From Amphimedon queenslandica (lineage: Eukaryota; Porifera; Demospongiae; Haplosclerida; Niphatidae), in NCBI RefSeq assembly GCF_000090795.2, contig NW_003546343.1, positions 11,302 to 75,301 of the forward strand: DNA of 64,000 bases, given 5' to 3'. A program made the translations under genes and the position numbers. Numbering within the stretch: position 1 is the stretch's first letter; the number at the start of each line of letters is the position of its first letter. The notes beneath the pieces are model-generated. The model saw only the letters and a list, made by a program, of their open reading frames with translations, had not been told where the DNA came from and did not search any database. Positions 24,001 to 34,888 of this stretch are shown one piece after another.

Positions 24001-27000
24001 GTTATTTAATGAATACATACTTCTTTTAGTCTTTCTTGCAACTTTGTCCCGTGCTGAATCGATAGATAATCCAAGGCATCTAATTCCTCGATGCATCTGA
24101 TCACATCAGTTAAACTGTTCTCTGCAGTAGCTAATGACTTTTGCTAAGAGAAAGGAGATATTAAATTACTATTGTCCTATACACTGGACACAGGAACTAG
24201 CAATTAGCAGTACACAATGTAGATAATCAATAATCTATAAATTGCTTACCACACTTTCTTCTCTTGCATTTAGCTCTGATATTGATGAGTGCAATCCAAT
24301 CCTTTCCTTACTTGATGACAATTTCCTACTACCATCAGTACCACTAGTAGATTCAGTGCTAATACTGCCAGTGACAGTATTACCAGTAATAATAGTACTG
24401 ACATTACCAGTACTGATAGTATTTTGGGTGCCAGAACTAGTAATAGCTATACCAGTAGTAACTGCAACACCATCACCAGTAGCCCCACTATTAGCATTGG
24501 GACCAGTGATATTAACATTGGGACCAGTAATATTAACACTAGGACCAGTTGCATTAGTACTATTGGTATTAGAAGGAGGATTAGGAAGTGACGCATCTAC
24601 TGGAGTTGCAGAATCAAGGTTACTGCTACTTTGGCTGCCTTTTTTCTTTTTTCCACTTTTGACAGAAGATGCTTTTTCAGATTGACCAACAAAGCCTGCT
24701 ACACCTTGCCTTCCTTTTCCTACGGAATTGGTAGCTAAATCTTTTCCCATCATACTTTCGAATTCTTTCAAATGGTCAATACACAACCTATACACAAAAA
24801 CATTGATTAGATTAAAGCTAACGTGCAATTCATTATCAAAGTAATAACTAACTTATTTCCCTGAACTATAGGGAGGCTACATTTATGACCATTCTTATCC
24901 TTAAAATGACATGAATCCTTAGACGCTAATGCTGGAGGAGGTGATGATATTGCTTTTCCTTCTCTGCATAAAATTAAAAAGTTATAAATAAGTGATAGTT
25001 GCATACAGATGACATTCATTATCAAAGGCCAAAAGCCTGAACGAAAAAAATAATGTTTAAACAAGGGGCTATAGCTCAGTCATGAAAGAGTGCTCTTAAT
25101 CTATACATGATGCTTGTAATGGTACTACTAAATCTGTTAATAATTATACTGAAAGACTAACTTTGATAGCTGAGGCTCTGAAGTTGGTAAATGACTAAGA
25201 CTAATGTTCTCCAGTTGTCTGGCACCTTCAATAATGTCCTTCATCAGATCACTCAATGACACAGCCATACCAGACTCTGCTATTGGCGGTACACGTACTA
25301 TTGGTGATGTAGATTTATCTGCTAGCTGAATAAAAAGATTAACAATTCAACATCATAGTATGCTAATTACTGAATGTGTAGCTTTTAAAATAATTTGCTG
25401 CCATCAGAGCAAGATATTATTGGTGACTTACTTCATTATGCCCATCAATATCAGAAAATCTCACAGGAGGTTCAACCATAACAACAGTATAGTCAGTACT
25501 TGATCCAGTACTATTCTTTGGCTTTGAAACAGTGCTTGTTCCAGTGGTATTAGTTTTTGATGCTGAAACAGTACCCAATCCAGTGCTAGTTTTTAATGTT
25601 AAAACAGTACTCGATCCAGTACTAGTCTTTGGCGTTGAAACAGTACTTGATCCAGTACTAGTCTTTGGTGTTGAAACAGTACTTGATGCAGTACTAGTCT
25701 TTGGTGTTGAAACAGGATTCAATCCAGTACTAGACTTTGGCGTTGAAACAGTACTTGATCCAGTACTAGTTTTTGGTGTTGAAACAATATTCGATCCAGT
25801 ACTAATCTTTGGTGTTGAAACAGTACTTGATCCAGTACTAGTTTTTGGTGTTGAAACAGTACTCAATCCAGTACTAGTCTTTGGTGTTGAAACAGTACTC
25901 AATCCAGTACTAATCTTTGGTGTTGAAACAGTACTCAATCCAGTACTAGTCTTTGGTGTTGAAACAGGATTCGATCCAGTACTAGTCTTTGGTGTTGAAA
26001 CAGTACTCAATCCAGTACTAGTCTTTGGTGTTGAAACAGTACTCAATCCAGTACTAGTCTTTGGTGTTGAAACAGGATTCGATCCAGTACTAGTCTGTGG
26101 TGTTGAAACAGTACTCAATCCAGTACTAGTCTTTGGTGTTGAACTAGTCTTTGGTATTGAAACAGTACTAAATCCAGTACTAGTCTTTGGTGTTGAAACA
26201 GGACTCGATCCAGTACTAGTCTTTGGTGTTGAAACAGTACTTGATCCAGTACTAGTCTTTGGTGTTGAAACAGGACTCGATACAGGTTTATTGATGTCTG
26301 ATTCAGTTCTAGGTATAGCTGTGCTTCCTCTACTGTGTGGACTATTGCTTGTGGTTAGTCTTGATATTTTCACAACAGGAGACCCAATCAATGGTGGCTC
26401 GTTCTTCCTCTTAAGCCCAGCACTAACAGCATTACTCTCCATAGGGCTGGTGATGAAGAGACTTCCCTTTGTTGAAGTGGAGACTGAAGAAGTACATGTA
26501 TCCATATCAATTGGATCAGGTATAGTTGTATTCGTTTTAGTCTTACTGCTACTAGTGTAAGAAAGGGGAGCACCAATACTGGCAGTAGTACTGGTAGGGC
26601 TACTCTTAAGACTATCAGTAATTACAGTTGGGACTGTTGAGCTTATAATAGTATCAGAATAATTGCTAGAGCCAGTGAGTACGCTCCTACCTGTAGGAGG
26701 ACCACTAGTGCTGCTAGTTATAGACTGAACATTGATAGCACTTGCTGAAGAGGATACCTTCGGCACAGAAGCGGTGGTGGTCTTGCTTGCCTTTTTCGGT
26801 GGCTCAAAAGTAGTATCTCCAGGGACTATTATCCTTCTGGCATAATAATGCAGCTTCTGTTTCATTTGATTCGTTTCCTGTTGTTTCGCTTTCTGATCCT
26901 CTGTGTGCTTCAATATCTTTAGTCTCAGCTCATCCTGATTGCTTACTGAAGAATCGCGAGCAGGATTAGATAAAGGTGGCCTTGCATTTGGAGGGTAAGA

Positions 27001-28591
27001 CTTGGTTGGGAGAGAATGTGGAATTGGAGAATGTGTTTGAGCAAATGATGACTGTTCAGGGGGATGAGTCAGTACTCTATATACTTTATGAGTAGTTGTT
27101 GGAGTATTATTTGATGTGGGAGCATTAGAAGTGGCAGCACTAGGAGGAGGAGGATTCTTAATAGCAGCTGGAGTATGTGACTTGGTTGCTGTGGCTACTG
27201 ATGCCTTGGTTGCTGTGGCTACTGATGTCTGTGAGTTGATGGATGAAACTACTTTATTGGATGCAGTTAATTCCTGTGATTTAGCAGGAGTTACAGTTTG
27301 CGGTTTAGAGGGTGGAGCTGGTGAAGCTACAGATTTAGTGGGTGGAGCTACAGTCTGTGATTTAGTGGGTAGAACTACAGCCTGCATTTTAGTGGGTGGA
27401 GCTACAGGTTGCGGTTTAGTGGGTGGAGCTACAGGTTGCATTTTAGTGGGTGGAGCTACAGCCTGTGTTTTAATGGGTGGAATTACAGACTGCATTTTAA
27501 TGGGTGGAGCTATAGACTGCGTTTTAATGGGTGGAGCTACAGCCTGTGTTTTAATGGGTGGAGCTACAGCCTGTGTTTTAATGGGTGGAGCTACAGCCTG
27601 TGTTTTAATGGGTGGAGCTACAGCCTGTGTTTTAATGGGTGGAGCTACAGCCTGCATTTTAGTGGGTGGAGCTACAGCCTGCATTTTAGTGGGTGGAGCT
27701 ACAGCCTGCATTTTAGTGGGTGGAGCTACAGCCTGCATTTTGGTGGGTGGAGCTACAGACTGCATTTTAATGGGTGGAGCTACAGACTGCGTTTTAATGG
27801 GTGGAGCTACAGTCTGCGTTTTAACAGAAACTGATTGAAGTGAAGGTCGTGTTGTACATACCGGATTAGACTGAGGACAAGTAGATTGACGAAAAGAGGA
27901 AGTGTGAGGTGGATTATAAGATGAAGGACGAGAAGAAGGTGGGAAAGGTTGAGACGAATGAAATGAAACATGAACATCATTGGAAACTGGAGGATGTGAC
28001 AATACAGGAGGATCACTGAATGGCGGAGGATGAGAATGTGAAGGGAAGACATGAGATTGAGGAGGTGTAGGTAATACCCCATGATTATGAGGTTGACCTG
28101 GCATAGGATGAGATTGTGGATGTGGTAATAGAGGGCCACGAGACAGCACTAATTGTTCTATGAATATACAAACAAAATACTCAAATACTAGTATTGTAAT
28201 TTAATTTTGAGGGACTAAAAGTGATAAAAATACATTTTTACCTTCTTTAAATTGAGACGAAAGCTTTGAAAGCTTATCCACATGAATTGAGGATTTCACA
28301 TGTTCTATAAAGGTGTGAAAATTATAAATAGGAGAGGAACATAATTCACAAGCATGCTGCCTGTAATGAAAATAAGAGGAATTCATTATTATACATAATC
28401 CACTTATACATACTGACCTCATTCCCCTCTCTTCCATGACTGTGTGGTGCTGAATGGAGAGCGAGTGCTCCACAAACTTCTACAAAAAGTAATAAGAATC
28501 AAATATAAAGGAATAATGTCTCATCATACCAGCCTAGAAGTGAAGTAAAGCCTACATATTTTACAATAAAGATCCGATAAAGTAGCCATTT
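18086..28591 (-). CDS. ZNF106: Zinc finger protein 106 orthologue: N-terminal C2H2 pair, WD40 repeats, C-terminal fingers
   Basis: ZNF106 is an RNA-binding nuclear protein with N-terminal matrin-type fingers, a long disordered middle, a WD40 domain and a C-terminal finger pair (family knowledge). Here the start MATLSDLYCKICRLYFTSRL (28591 downward) and the next exons give two C2H2 fingers (CKICRLYF...H...H; ACELCSSP...FIEHVKSSIH). A 910-codon exon (25417-28149) is low-complexity and carries two minisatellites. A 212-codon Ser-rich exon follows (22085-22723). At least six WD40 blades are spread over exons from about 22000 to 18460, for example the blades ending LFTAGFDSTVIAWDI (about 21230-21345), LYCGSADSTLQIFDT (about 20395-20455) and GMIFTGSKDGSIKMIKLDL (about 18460-18625). 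The end is WSDCNLKFGIQSHLLDHLK, then CLWNDC, with stop at 18088-18086. It converges on CABIN1 with 122 bp between stops. Confidence 0.9.
19185..19648 (+). CDS. Nested gene: small four-TM Cys-rich membrane protein (start exon not found)
   Basis: A plus-strand coding exon inside a 1.4-kb ZNF106 intron (ZNF106 is minus). After an acceptor-like TTTCAATAG it reads GENKDCTTCALCCGNITGFL and continues to a TAA at 19646-19648. Four hydrophobic segments are visible: FLAFCVYCLTAILVFANV, GAIISLIPAFGLVLFIFVPV, a region running from AILLIAYGCC through GGAIMIGIAATY, and LYACGILFLLSGLAHIIGCG. The tail is short and acidic (RERDNDDMI). No in-frame ATG follows the last upstream stop, so a 5' exon with the initiator must exist upstream. 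I do not recognise the family; the size and layout resemble tetraspan or MARVEL-like proteins, but no diagnostic motif is present. Confidence 0.6.
20241..20372. repeat. MITE-like repeat fragment (TGTTAGATCT family)
   Basis: Contains ACTTAAGGACACCTA, AAATATGAGAGACTAAAAGC and the end AGTCTCCAGATCTAACA, shared with the loci near 40866-40965 and 57071-57246. The left end with its inverted repeat is missing here. Lies in a ZNF106 intron. Confidence 0.65.
20690..21200 (-). repeat. Sister tandem repeat family, about 178-bp period, about 3 units, in ZNF106 intron
   Basis: Units start with ATAACTCGAAAAATATTTGT (near 20690, 20868 and 21047). They continue through the core GCTCAAACTTTCTACACAGC and end in AACCATGGGCTATAGCCTTG. 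The core is shared with the 186-bp family, but the flanking half differs and the 20-bp palindrome is absent. One further unit lies at 29820-29990. Confidence 0.88.
23300..23650 (-). repeat. 186-bp palindromic tandem repeat, about 2 units, in ZNF106 intron
   Basis: Reverse-orientation units with one intact palindrome CCCTGTACTATAGTACAGGG near 23468. The last unit is cut short just after ATTCTCTCTTAGCC, at a remnant GACCCTGTACAG. Sense orientation relative to ZNF106. Confidence 0.9.
25066..25145 (+). repeat. Possible tRNA-derived SINE remnant
   Basis: GGGGCTATAGCTCAGTCATG followed by AAAGAGTGCTCTTAATCT resembles the acceptor stem, D-arm and A-box of a tRNA. The expected B-box is not convincing (ATGGTACTACTAAAT), and no cloverleaf closes. 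I read it as a decayed tRNA-derived element in a ZNF106 intron rather than a working tRNA. Confidence 0.35.
25590..26290. repeat. Coding 36-bp minisatellite in ZNF106
   Basis: About 19 copies of a 36-bp unit. On the coding (minus) strand each unit encodes 12 residues of the form TVSTPKTSTGLS, with variants SNPVSTPKTSTG and SSTVSTPKISTG. Units stay in frame; one shortened unit near 26145-26165 alters the spacing. It probably encodes a disordered Ser/Thr/Pro segment that could be a phosphorylation or O-glycosylation target (inference). Confidence 0.95.
27270..27835. repeat. Coding 27-bp minisatellite in ZNF106
   Basis: About 19-20 copies of a 27-bp unit encoding nine residues, KMQAVAPPT or KTQAVAPPI, on the coding strand. 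Adjacent units near 27540-27720 are almost identical, showing recent expansion. It sits in the same exon as the 36-bp minisatellite. Confidence 0.95.
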
Positions 28592-28645
28592 TTTATAGAT
28601 GTGGGAGTAGGGAGTGGTGAAGGTGACACGTGCGTCCACTCAATC
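28592..28645. promoter_or_regulatory. Very short bidirectional promoter, ZNF106 / GKAP1
   Basis: The divergent ATGs are only 54 bp apart, so 5' UTRs are minimal or the transcripts overlap. Contains GGTGACACGTGCGTCC with an E-box-like CACGTG. No TATA box. Confidence 0.6.
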
Positions 28646-30271
28646 ATGGCGAGATCTTTTGGCATAGCAGTACATGAATCAAGATTCTCTGTCATTGCTC
28701 CTCCTGATGTCGACACTTCTGATGAAGATGATGAAGTGAGTTTAGCATTGAAGTGGTGCATGATCACCTGATGTTACACAGGGCTGGGTAACTCGGTCTA
28801 GAGGAAAGAAAGATAAGAAACCTCTGACCTTAGGAGCAGGATCAAGAACTAATGGAGCTAGCAGCAAACCAGCAATAGTCTCCAAGACAAGTGTTAAAAA
28901 TGCTAAGAGAAGAGCTAAAAAGAAGAACCAACAGACAACAATGGTAATTTTAGTAATTGAATAAATCCAGTGCCCGTAAAATAAAGTTTGTAATTGTAGA
29001 GTTGCCAATAATTGTATGAATTATTTAGGAGAGCTCATCATTTGAAAGCTGGGCAGAAAAAGATGAAGCAATCACTGATAAAGCATTTGAAGAAGACATG
29101 AAAGTACGTGTAATTCTTTGAAGTAAAGCACAGACTAATGTAATTCATTAAGTGCATGTGAGACATGATATTCAGCACAATAAATTACTCTCATGTTTAG
29201 GAGGCTTTATTACGTAGCCTTATGGATGCCAAAAGAGAAGAAGCAGAAAAAGTATTTTAACTCAATTCTTACTAAACACATGCATTATAAGCAATAATGG
29301 TTTATCTGTTAAGTTAAAGGAAGAGGAATTTATAAATTCCAGTGTCACAGGACAGGAACAGCAGTCTGCTTCTAAGAAAGGAGTAAAGATGTCACTCCAT
29401 GAATTCCTTCAATCAGGTATATTGATATGATAAGCAAAGTGGCAATTAACTTCTGTATGCATGTACCTATAATTTTATTTCAATTGTATATCGGAAATAT
29501 TGGTGGGATCTGGGGGCTTAAAATTAAAGATTTATTTGAATTTTAGATGCTGCAAGTCCTGGAGCAGCTGCAGGTAGCTTCTTACCTCAAGACAATGTAA
29601 GCTAACAGAATAATATAATTAAAGAGCTTGTATAATAATTGATTTTGTTTCTAGAAAACTGTATCTGAGCCTCAACTTGCTCAAGTCAAAACTGACAGTC
29701 ATTTCTTTAGTAACATTGAGTCTGAAGTAAAGTCAGAACTAATGAAAGAGAAGAAAAGGATTGATCATGTCTCAAATACTGTGAGTTGTTTGTTTTACAT
29801 ACCGATGTGGTAGCCTATAGTTTTTAAATGCTCATAACTCGAAAATTATTTATCGGAAACAGCTCAAACTTTCTACATAGCATAAGTACATCAATATGTA
29901 TCAGAGAATGTAATAAAAATTGGGGATGATTTTGGAGTCATTTTTTGAAAAAAACCATGGGCTATAGCCTTACGTATTTTCCAAAAACTGGCAAAGCAAA
30001 GAAGTCTCTTTATAGGGAAGTAAAAAGCAAGCTGGTGAACCAGTCCGTGTTGCTCAATTATTGAACAAACTAGAGCAGAAAGAGGCAACAATAAGAGAGC
30101 AGACACTAGAACTAGAAAAAGTTCAGGTATATAGCACCACTCATTAATCAGGTATAAGGTTATAGCATATTTTGTTAGGATGAAATGAAAGAAGTTAAGT
30201 TTCGCAATCAAGTTCTTTGTAAGATTCTAAGCAAAGGAGAATGTAAGTGTGTATATATTTCACTAGCACAA

Positions 30272-30322
<51 letters not shown>

Positions 30323-30559
30323 GCTATTTTATTTCTAGTTTCAACAAAGCAGGAGCTCTTGGAACAAATTGAAGAGCTCACAGCAGATAAGACAGAGCTA
30401 TCACAAGAAGTGAGAGCATACAAAGACATGCAGTCCATGTATTAGCTAATTTCTATTATTTGGTAGATTGAGAGACTTGTGAGTGAACTGGAGCAGGAAA
30501 GGTCAAAAAATAAATCACTTCAAATTGTAATAAACAAACTACAACAGAGCAAGCATTGA
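28646..30559 (+). CDS. GKAP1: G kinase-anchoring protein 1 orthologue, multi-exon
   Basis: GKAP1 (GKAP42) anchors cGMP-dependent protein kinase Ialpha at the Golgi (family knowledge). The start MARSFGIAVHESRFSVIAPP is followed by an acidic DVDTSDEDDE, and then a basic KNAKRRAKKKNQQ stretch as in the human protein. The block ESWAEKDEAITDKAFEEDMK matches the human EEWR..[20 protein letters not shown] region. Next come GVKMSLHEFL, then FFSNIESEVKSELMKEKKR, and a C-terminal coiled coil (LLNKLEQKEATIREQTLELE; EVKFRNQVLCKILSKGE; KQELLEQIEELTADKTELSQ; ERLVSELEQERSKNKSLQ). The stop is TGA at 30557-30559. Exons are short with canonical splice sites. One intron holds a single sister-family repeat unit (29820-29990) and another an (ATT)n tract. 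Confidence 0.88.
29820..29990 (+). repeat. Single unit of the 178-bp sister repeat family in GKAP1 intron
   Basis: ATGCTCATAACTCGAAAATT through AACCATGGGCTATAGCCTTA, closely matching the 20690-21200 array. It occupies almost the whole intron between two GKAP1 exons. Confidence 0.85.
30270..30321. repeat. (ATT)n microsatellite in GKAP1 intron
   Basis: About 17 uninterrupted TTA/ATT units just upstream of the acceptor of the exon beginning TTTCAACAAAGCAGG. Confidence 0.9.
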
Positions 30560-32555
30560 GAGACAATAAATGATGTCACCAATGTATAACTGAAATTGAT
30601 TAACAAAACTGCCTATAATAATCATGTGTATGTGTCATTTATATTCTAATGTGTGTACTATAATTATTAATCATTTATATCCTCCTATCTCCTATTATCA
30701 CTCTATTTTACTATTGTTGAGTTCTCTTTGTTCAATACTTGAGTATCTCAGTTTTGTTCTTGTGTGAAATGTATACGAAACCTTGCAAAACCCTAATGAC
30801 ACCATTACATGATACATTGGGACATGTTTTGATAGCATTGCTAGATTCTTCTGGAGCTATGATGAGTTCATTTTATTAAAACTGTTAGTGACCATCTTGT
30901 ACCCTTCACAATCCTGTTGCATAAGTACTTGCATTTCCATCAGCACTTTTATCGCCATTATTGTTGACAAAATCTTTTACAGTATCTACTACAATTGCAG
31001 ACAGTTGTAATAGCTGTAGTTCCATCAGTATCTATGGTTCCATCACTATCTGGATATCGCTATCTGGATATCGCTATGGCACCACCCCCAAACCACGAAG
31101 GAGTAGCCGAAGACTGTGAAGTACGAAAGTGAGCCCTTTGATTGAGCAGCAAGACGCGGCATTGTGCGAGAAAAGCCCATCAACTTTAAAGCGGCAAGCA
31201 GTGCAGAGTTCAGTAACTACTTCATAGTGTTCGAATTGTAGACTCATGGCCAGCAAAAAAGGTATGGCTACAGTACACTGTACAGTACTTCCGCGTCTTA
31301 ATAGCAAAAGCTGACACCATAGATATATACATAGTCGTGCACACTGACATTTTTTTGCCCTTGGGCTGAATGGGATACAGGGGTACCTTGTTGTACATTG
31401 GTGATGCAATATACGTGTAGCTGAGCAGTGGAGAAGTCAGTGGGAAGTATTTAAGTTCTACCATTTCGCTTTGCTACAAGACTTCCCAATTTCAAAGCCA
31501 CCATTTTATTGACTGCATGTAAAGGTAACCTCTATGAAGCCATAATAATTATTGAGGTATGGTCAACTGCACCTGACTATATACTGTATAGACTTCTCCA
31601 GGGTGTATACCATATAGCCGGAAAGTTCGTGCAAAAACTTTTTGGTTTGGTGGCCTCCGTAATAATAATAATAATAATAATTCAATTTGTGGTTTTTATT
31701 TTTATGGATCATTAGTGAAGCACTCACACCTCTCATTAACCTGCAAATATTTCATGGTTTTTAATCTTGTGGTGTCATTCCAAACCACAAAAACTATGAG
31801 AGTTTTTGCCACGAAACTTTCTGGTTATACGGGATTGCTCCCTAGGGCATATTATACCACAGTTCCTGAATGGTTATATCTTTGTCCTGTGACAAAGCTG
31901 TCACATTGGGGCATGTCTGCTAAAACTTCAGCTACCACATGTAAAGTGCATTTGGTTGTAATATATCTACATGGGTTATGTAATCATTTGGGAACTGGTT
32001 GAAAAAGTCAAAATACTGCTAGTCAAAAATTACTATGCTTATGAATTTCTTCCTGGAATACAATAATATATAATTGGTATTTTGCTCTTCAAACACTTAG
32101 TCCAGCACAAGTTATCTCAATTTCTGGTTCAAAAGCCAGGGAATGCACAAACAATTTATCACAGGAAATGAGTGTTTATACAAAGAAAGCTAATAATAAT
32201 ATTCATAACATTTTTGATTAAATAGAGTCAATTCCAGGAATTAACTATACAGTTTGTTCACACTTGCCTTTAATTAAAATCATCCAGGTATAACTATAAT
32301 AGAAGAATGTTTTTAGTGTAGTCAAAGCGATTCAAATACAACTTCCTGTACAACTAATCTCATGTTATAAAATTAAAATTAAAAATTTTGAGTCCCCATC
32401 CTTTGATTTTGCAATTTTGATGTGATTGTTATTTGTTAATAATTCAGTAATGAGCAAACAATGGAAAAACTAATTTACATTTACAAAAGAATGAATGAAC
32501 TGGATTTTGTGATCAATCTTCATGAATTATGTAGGTGAATCCAGAGTTATAAAAG
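30560..32555. other. 2-kb intergenic region; no supported gene
   Basis: Holds the GKAP1 3' flank, a segment at about 31060-31500 with locally higher GC and no long credible ORF, and the MITE at 31610-31834. The minus-strand ORFs at 31074-31464 have no recognisable content. The higher-GC segment may be an old mobile element of unknown type, but I cannot name it. Confidence 0.45.
31610..31834. mobile_element. Degenerate MITE with imperfect terminal inverted repeats
   Basis: The left end CCATATAGCCGGAAAGTTCG mirrors the right end CGAAACTTTCTGGTTATACGG over about 22 bases with mismatches and a gap. The interior has an (ATA)n tract. A TA precedes the left end; the right flank is GA, so the target duplication has decayed or one edge is off. 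Non-coding, 225 bp, and similar in ends to the element at 35446-35651. Confidence 0.65.
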
Positions 32556-34888
32556 ATGGTGAACTTCAAAGATGTAAGTTATAAAATCTTTTATTATGCT
32601 GTATCAAGTAATCAAAAAGGTCAAAAATCCCGGATGTTTTTTAAGTCATATGTAAAGGAACATGCAAATCTGGTACTTTATGAAGATAGCTCTGTTGTTC
32701 TTGAATTTAAGATTGATAAAGATGGTCGTGTGAAATACAGATATGAAATGGAGGTTATTTTTTATAAGTTTAGCTCAGAATGTTTTATCATCACTTTTAT
32801 GTACATTGTAGTCTTGTGTAGGTGTGTATCTCAGAGTTGAATTTAATGAGGCAAGAGCTAATTGGCCAGATGACATTCATGATGAATGTTGCTTTACCTT
32901 AGTGAATCAGTTGGAAGACAAAAATTTGTATCTTATTGCTGAAACTTCAAAAGTTGCACTGTATGATAACTGATTATATTATGCTTTTATTATTGTACAT
33001 TCTAGGCAATGGATTTGGAAATTGAGTCAGTATGTGAAAGTAAGTTATATTTTCATGCAATTAGAAATGATTAAAATTTTCAGGTTCCTGAAAGTGTCAA
33101 AAAAACAATTACTGAAGAATTCAGTATGAATCAGTTCTTTGGGTTTCATTTCTTTTACATGTATAGGTATCAGGAACTTAATTGATGTGTATAATGTTCT
33201 AATTACTAAACCATCACTCCTTTTGTCTAATCCAGCATCTTGGAAGCTTTTAGGTAAAAAGCTAGGACTTGCTGATAAAACACTGAAAAAAATTGAAGAG
33301 TTTCGTGATGCTGAAGAAGACCGTCTCTATGATTGTTTATCAAAGTGGATAAAAAGATATGACGAAGTTGATGATAAAGGAGGGGCAACTTGTAGTAATC
33401 TTGCAGATTCATTGACAGAAATGGGTTATGAGGAGATTGCAGAAAGAGTTTTTAAAAAATTTAATAACTCTCCACTTAATGGTAAGATATGTATAAAAGA
33501 TTTTATCTAATTTATTATAAAATCAGTTATATGCTTTACTCACAGTTAATTAATTTCATGATATATACATGTATAGGTGCAAAAAAGAAAAAAGAATCGT
33601 TGATGAAGAAAGGTAATAGATATCATGAGTTTTGAATTCTTATCACTTAATACATATAGATGCTGAAGAAGAACCAGTCAAAGGTAACAGGATAAATAGA
33701 ACTGTTTTGCAAACTAAGCAGCTTCTTTAGAACCACAGAGTCAGTCATCTGGTGATAAACAATTTACACTAGAACTTGATAACGCTATCAGTCAGTTGAC
33801 ATCTATATTTAATTTTTAATTTTTACGAACTTATTATAGAGCTAAGAAATCGAAGATCAGTTGCTAGCTTTAAAGGTATTTAAATAAAGTTAAGTTATTA
33901 TGATATGGTATGAATTTAGATCAAGAAAAAGCAATAAAGAAAGGTCAAAATGAAGATCAGGTTAGTAAAAAAATTGCATGCAGGTATATCTACTTTTGGT
34001 CATTTTACTTATTTATTGATCAAGCCTGGATATATGAAAAATATTTTCATTGCTGTCCAAATTCTTCCTTTATTTTTTCATTACTTAATTTATTTACATA
34101 CATGTACTTATCTCACAATTTACTAAGTCATCCATTCTTCATAAACTTAGAAAAGAAAAAGGGCTTTGACTCTTGCTGACCAGAGTGATAAAAAACATGA
34201 CAAAGACAAAGCCCTTGCTATTATCAGTCAAAAAGATACTATACTGGGCATGGTGTGGGGAGCTATCACTTATAAGATGCGTGATACAAAAAATAATGTC
34301 ATTTCTGAAATTGCACGTTTTTCCGATACAACAATCTCTAGTCTTGTCACCATTAATAATGAAACACCACACGCAATGACATATCATCAGTGCTTTGTTG
34401 CTAGAGGACGGATATCAGACCGTGATGCGATTAATCAAAGTACCATTCCTGGTAACAGCCAGAAAAGCTATTCATTTGAAAAATATTCATCTTTGTCATT
34501 AGATGGCTGTGCTGCTATCATTGTGCTTTCTGTCACCACTTGTGAATCTACTAAATGTTATTTTGCAGTTGCTTTCAGGAACTACATAAGATTTACAAAA
34601 AGTTTCTCAAAAAATAAAGCTGCTCTGCTTATTCTTAATGATGCCACATCAATTGCCACATTGTTAAATTCACAATTCTTTGGTGAAATAATGAGGAATA
34701 AAGATGATAGTCCCAACTTTGCAGGATGCTATAAAGGTGACATCTATAGTCCTTCATTTATGTTAGCATCGTTGGATAGTTCACAAAATCACAACTTTCG
34801 AAATTTATGCTTTCGCTTTGCAATGATTGATGACCCTCATAGAAGTCGAGTGAATTTGACGGTGCAACATCCAGAACTTCTTGGCTAG
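32556..34888 (+). CDS. PH-like / Death domain / unknown C-terminal domain protein, multi-exon
   Basis: No orthologue is recognised. I verified exons 32556-32753, 32812-32960, 33006-33039 and 33084-33123, plus one from 33167, by phase and canonical sites. Further tiny exons follow, and a large last exon begins near 34150. The N-terminus resembles a PH fold: a beta-rich start, then CCFTLVNQLEDKNLYLIAET followed by a final helix WIWKLSQYV. Residues from about 155 to 240 look like a Death domain: SWKLLGKKLGLADKTLKKIE, then DCLSKWIKRY, then CSNLADSLTEMGYEEIAERV, with the usual six-helix spacing and W. A charged linker of small exons leads to a C-terminal region of about 210 residues, beta-rich (SLVTINNETPHAMTYHQCF; STIPGNSQKSYSFEKYSSLS; CYFAVAFRNYI). 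That region loosely recalls actinoporin-like beta-sandwiches, but this is weak. The frame is intact. An innate-immune adaptor role is inference. Confidence 0.7.

Noticed and set aside
25066-25145. Functional tRNA gene
   Set aside because: A-box-like half only; no convincing B-box or cloverleaf, so kept only as a possible SINE remnant.
25532-26560. 342-codon plus-strand ORF
   Set aside because: It is the antisense of the ZNF106 36-bp minisatellite; repeats whose period is a multiple of three leave several frames open.
27116-27838. 240-codon plus-strand Gly/Ala/Cys-rich ORF and an overlapping 141-codon ORF
   Set aside because: Antisense frames of the ZNF106 27-bp coding minisatellite.
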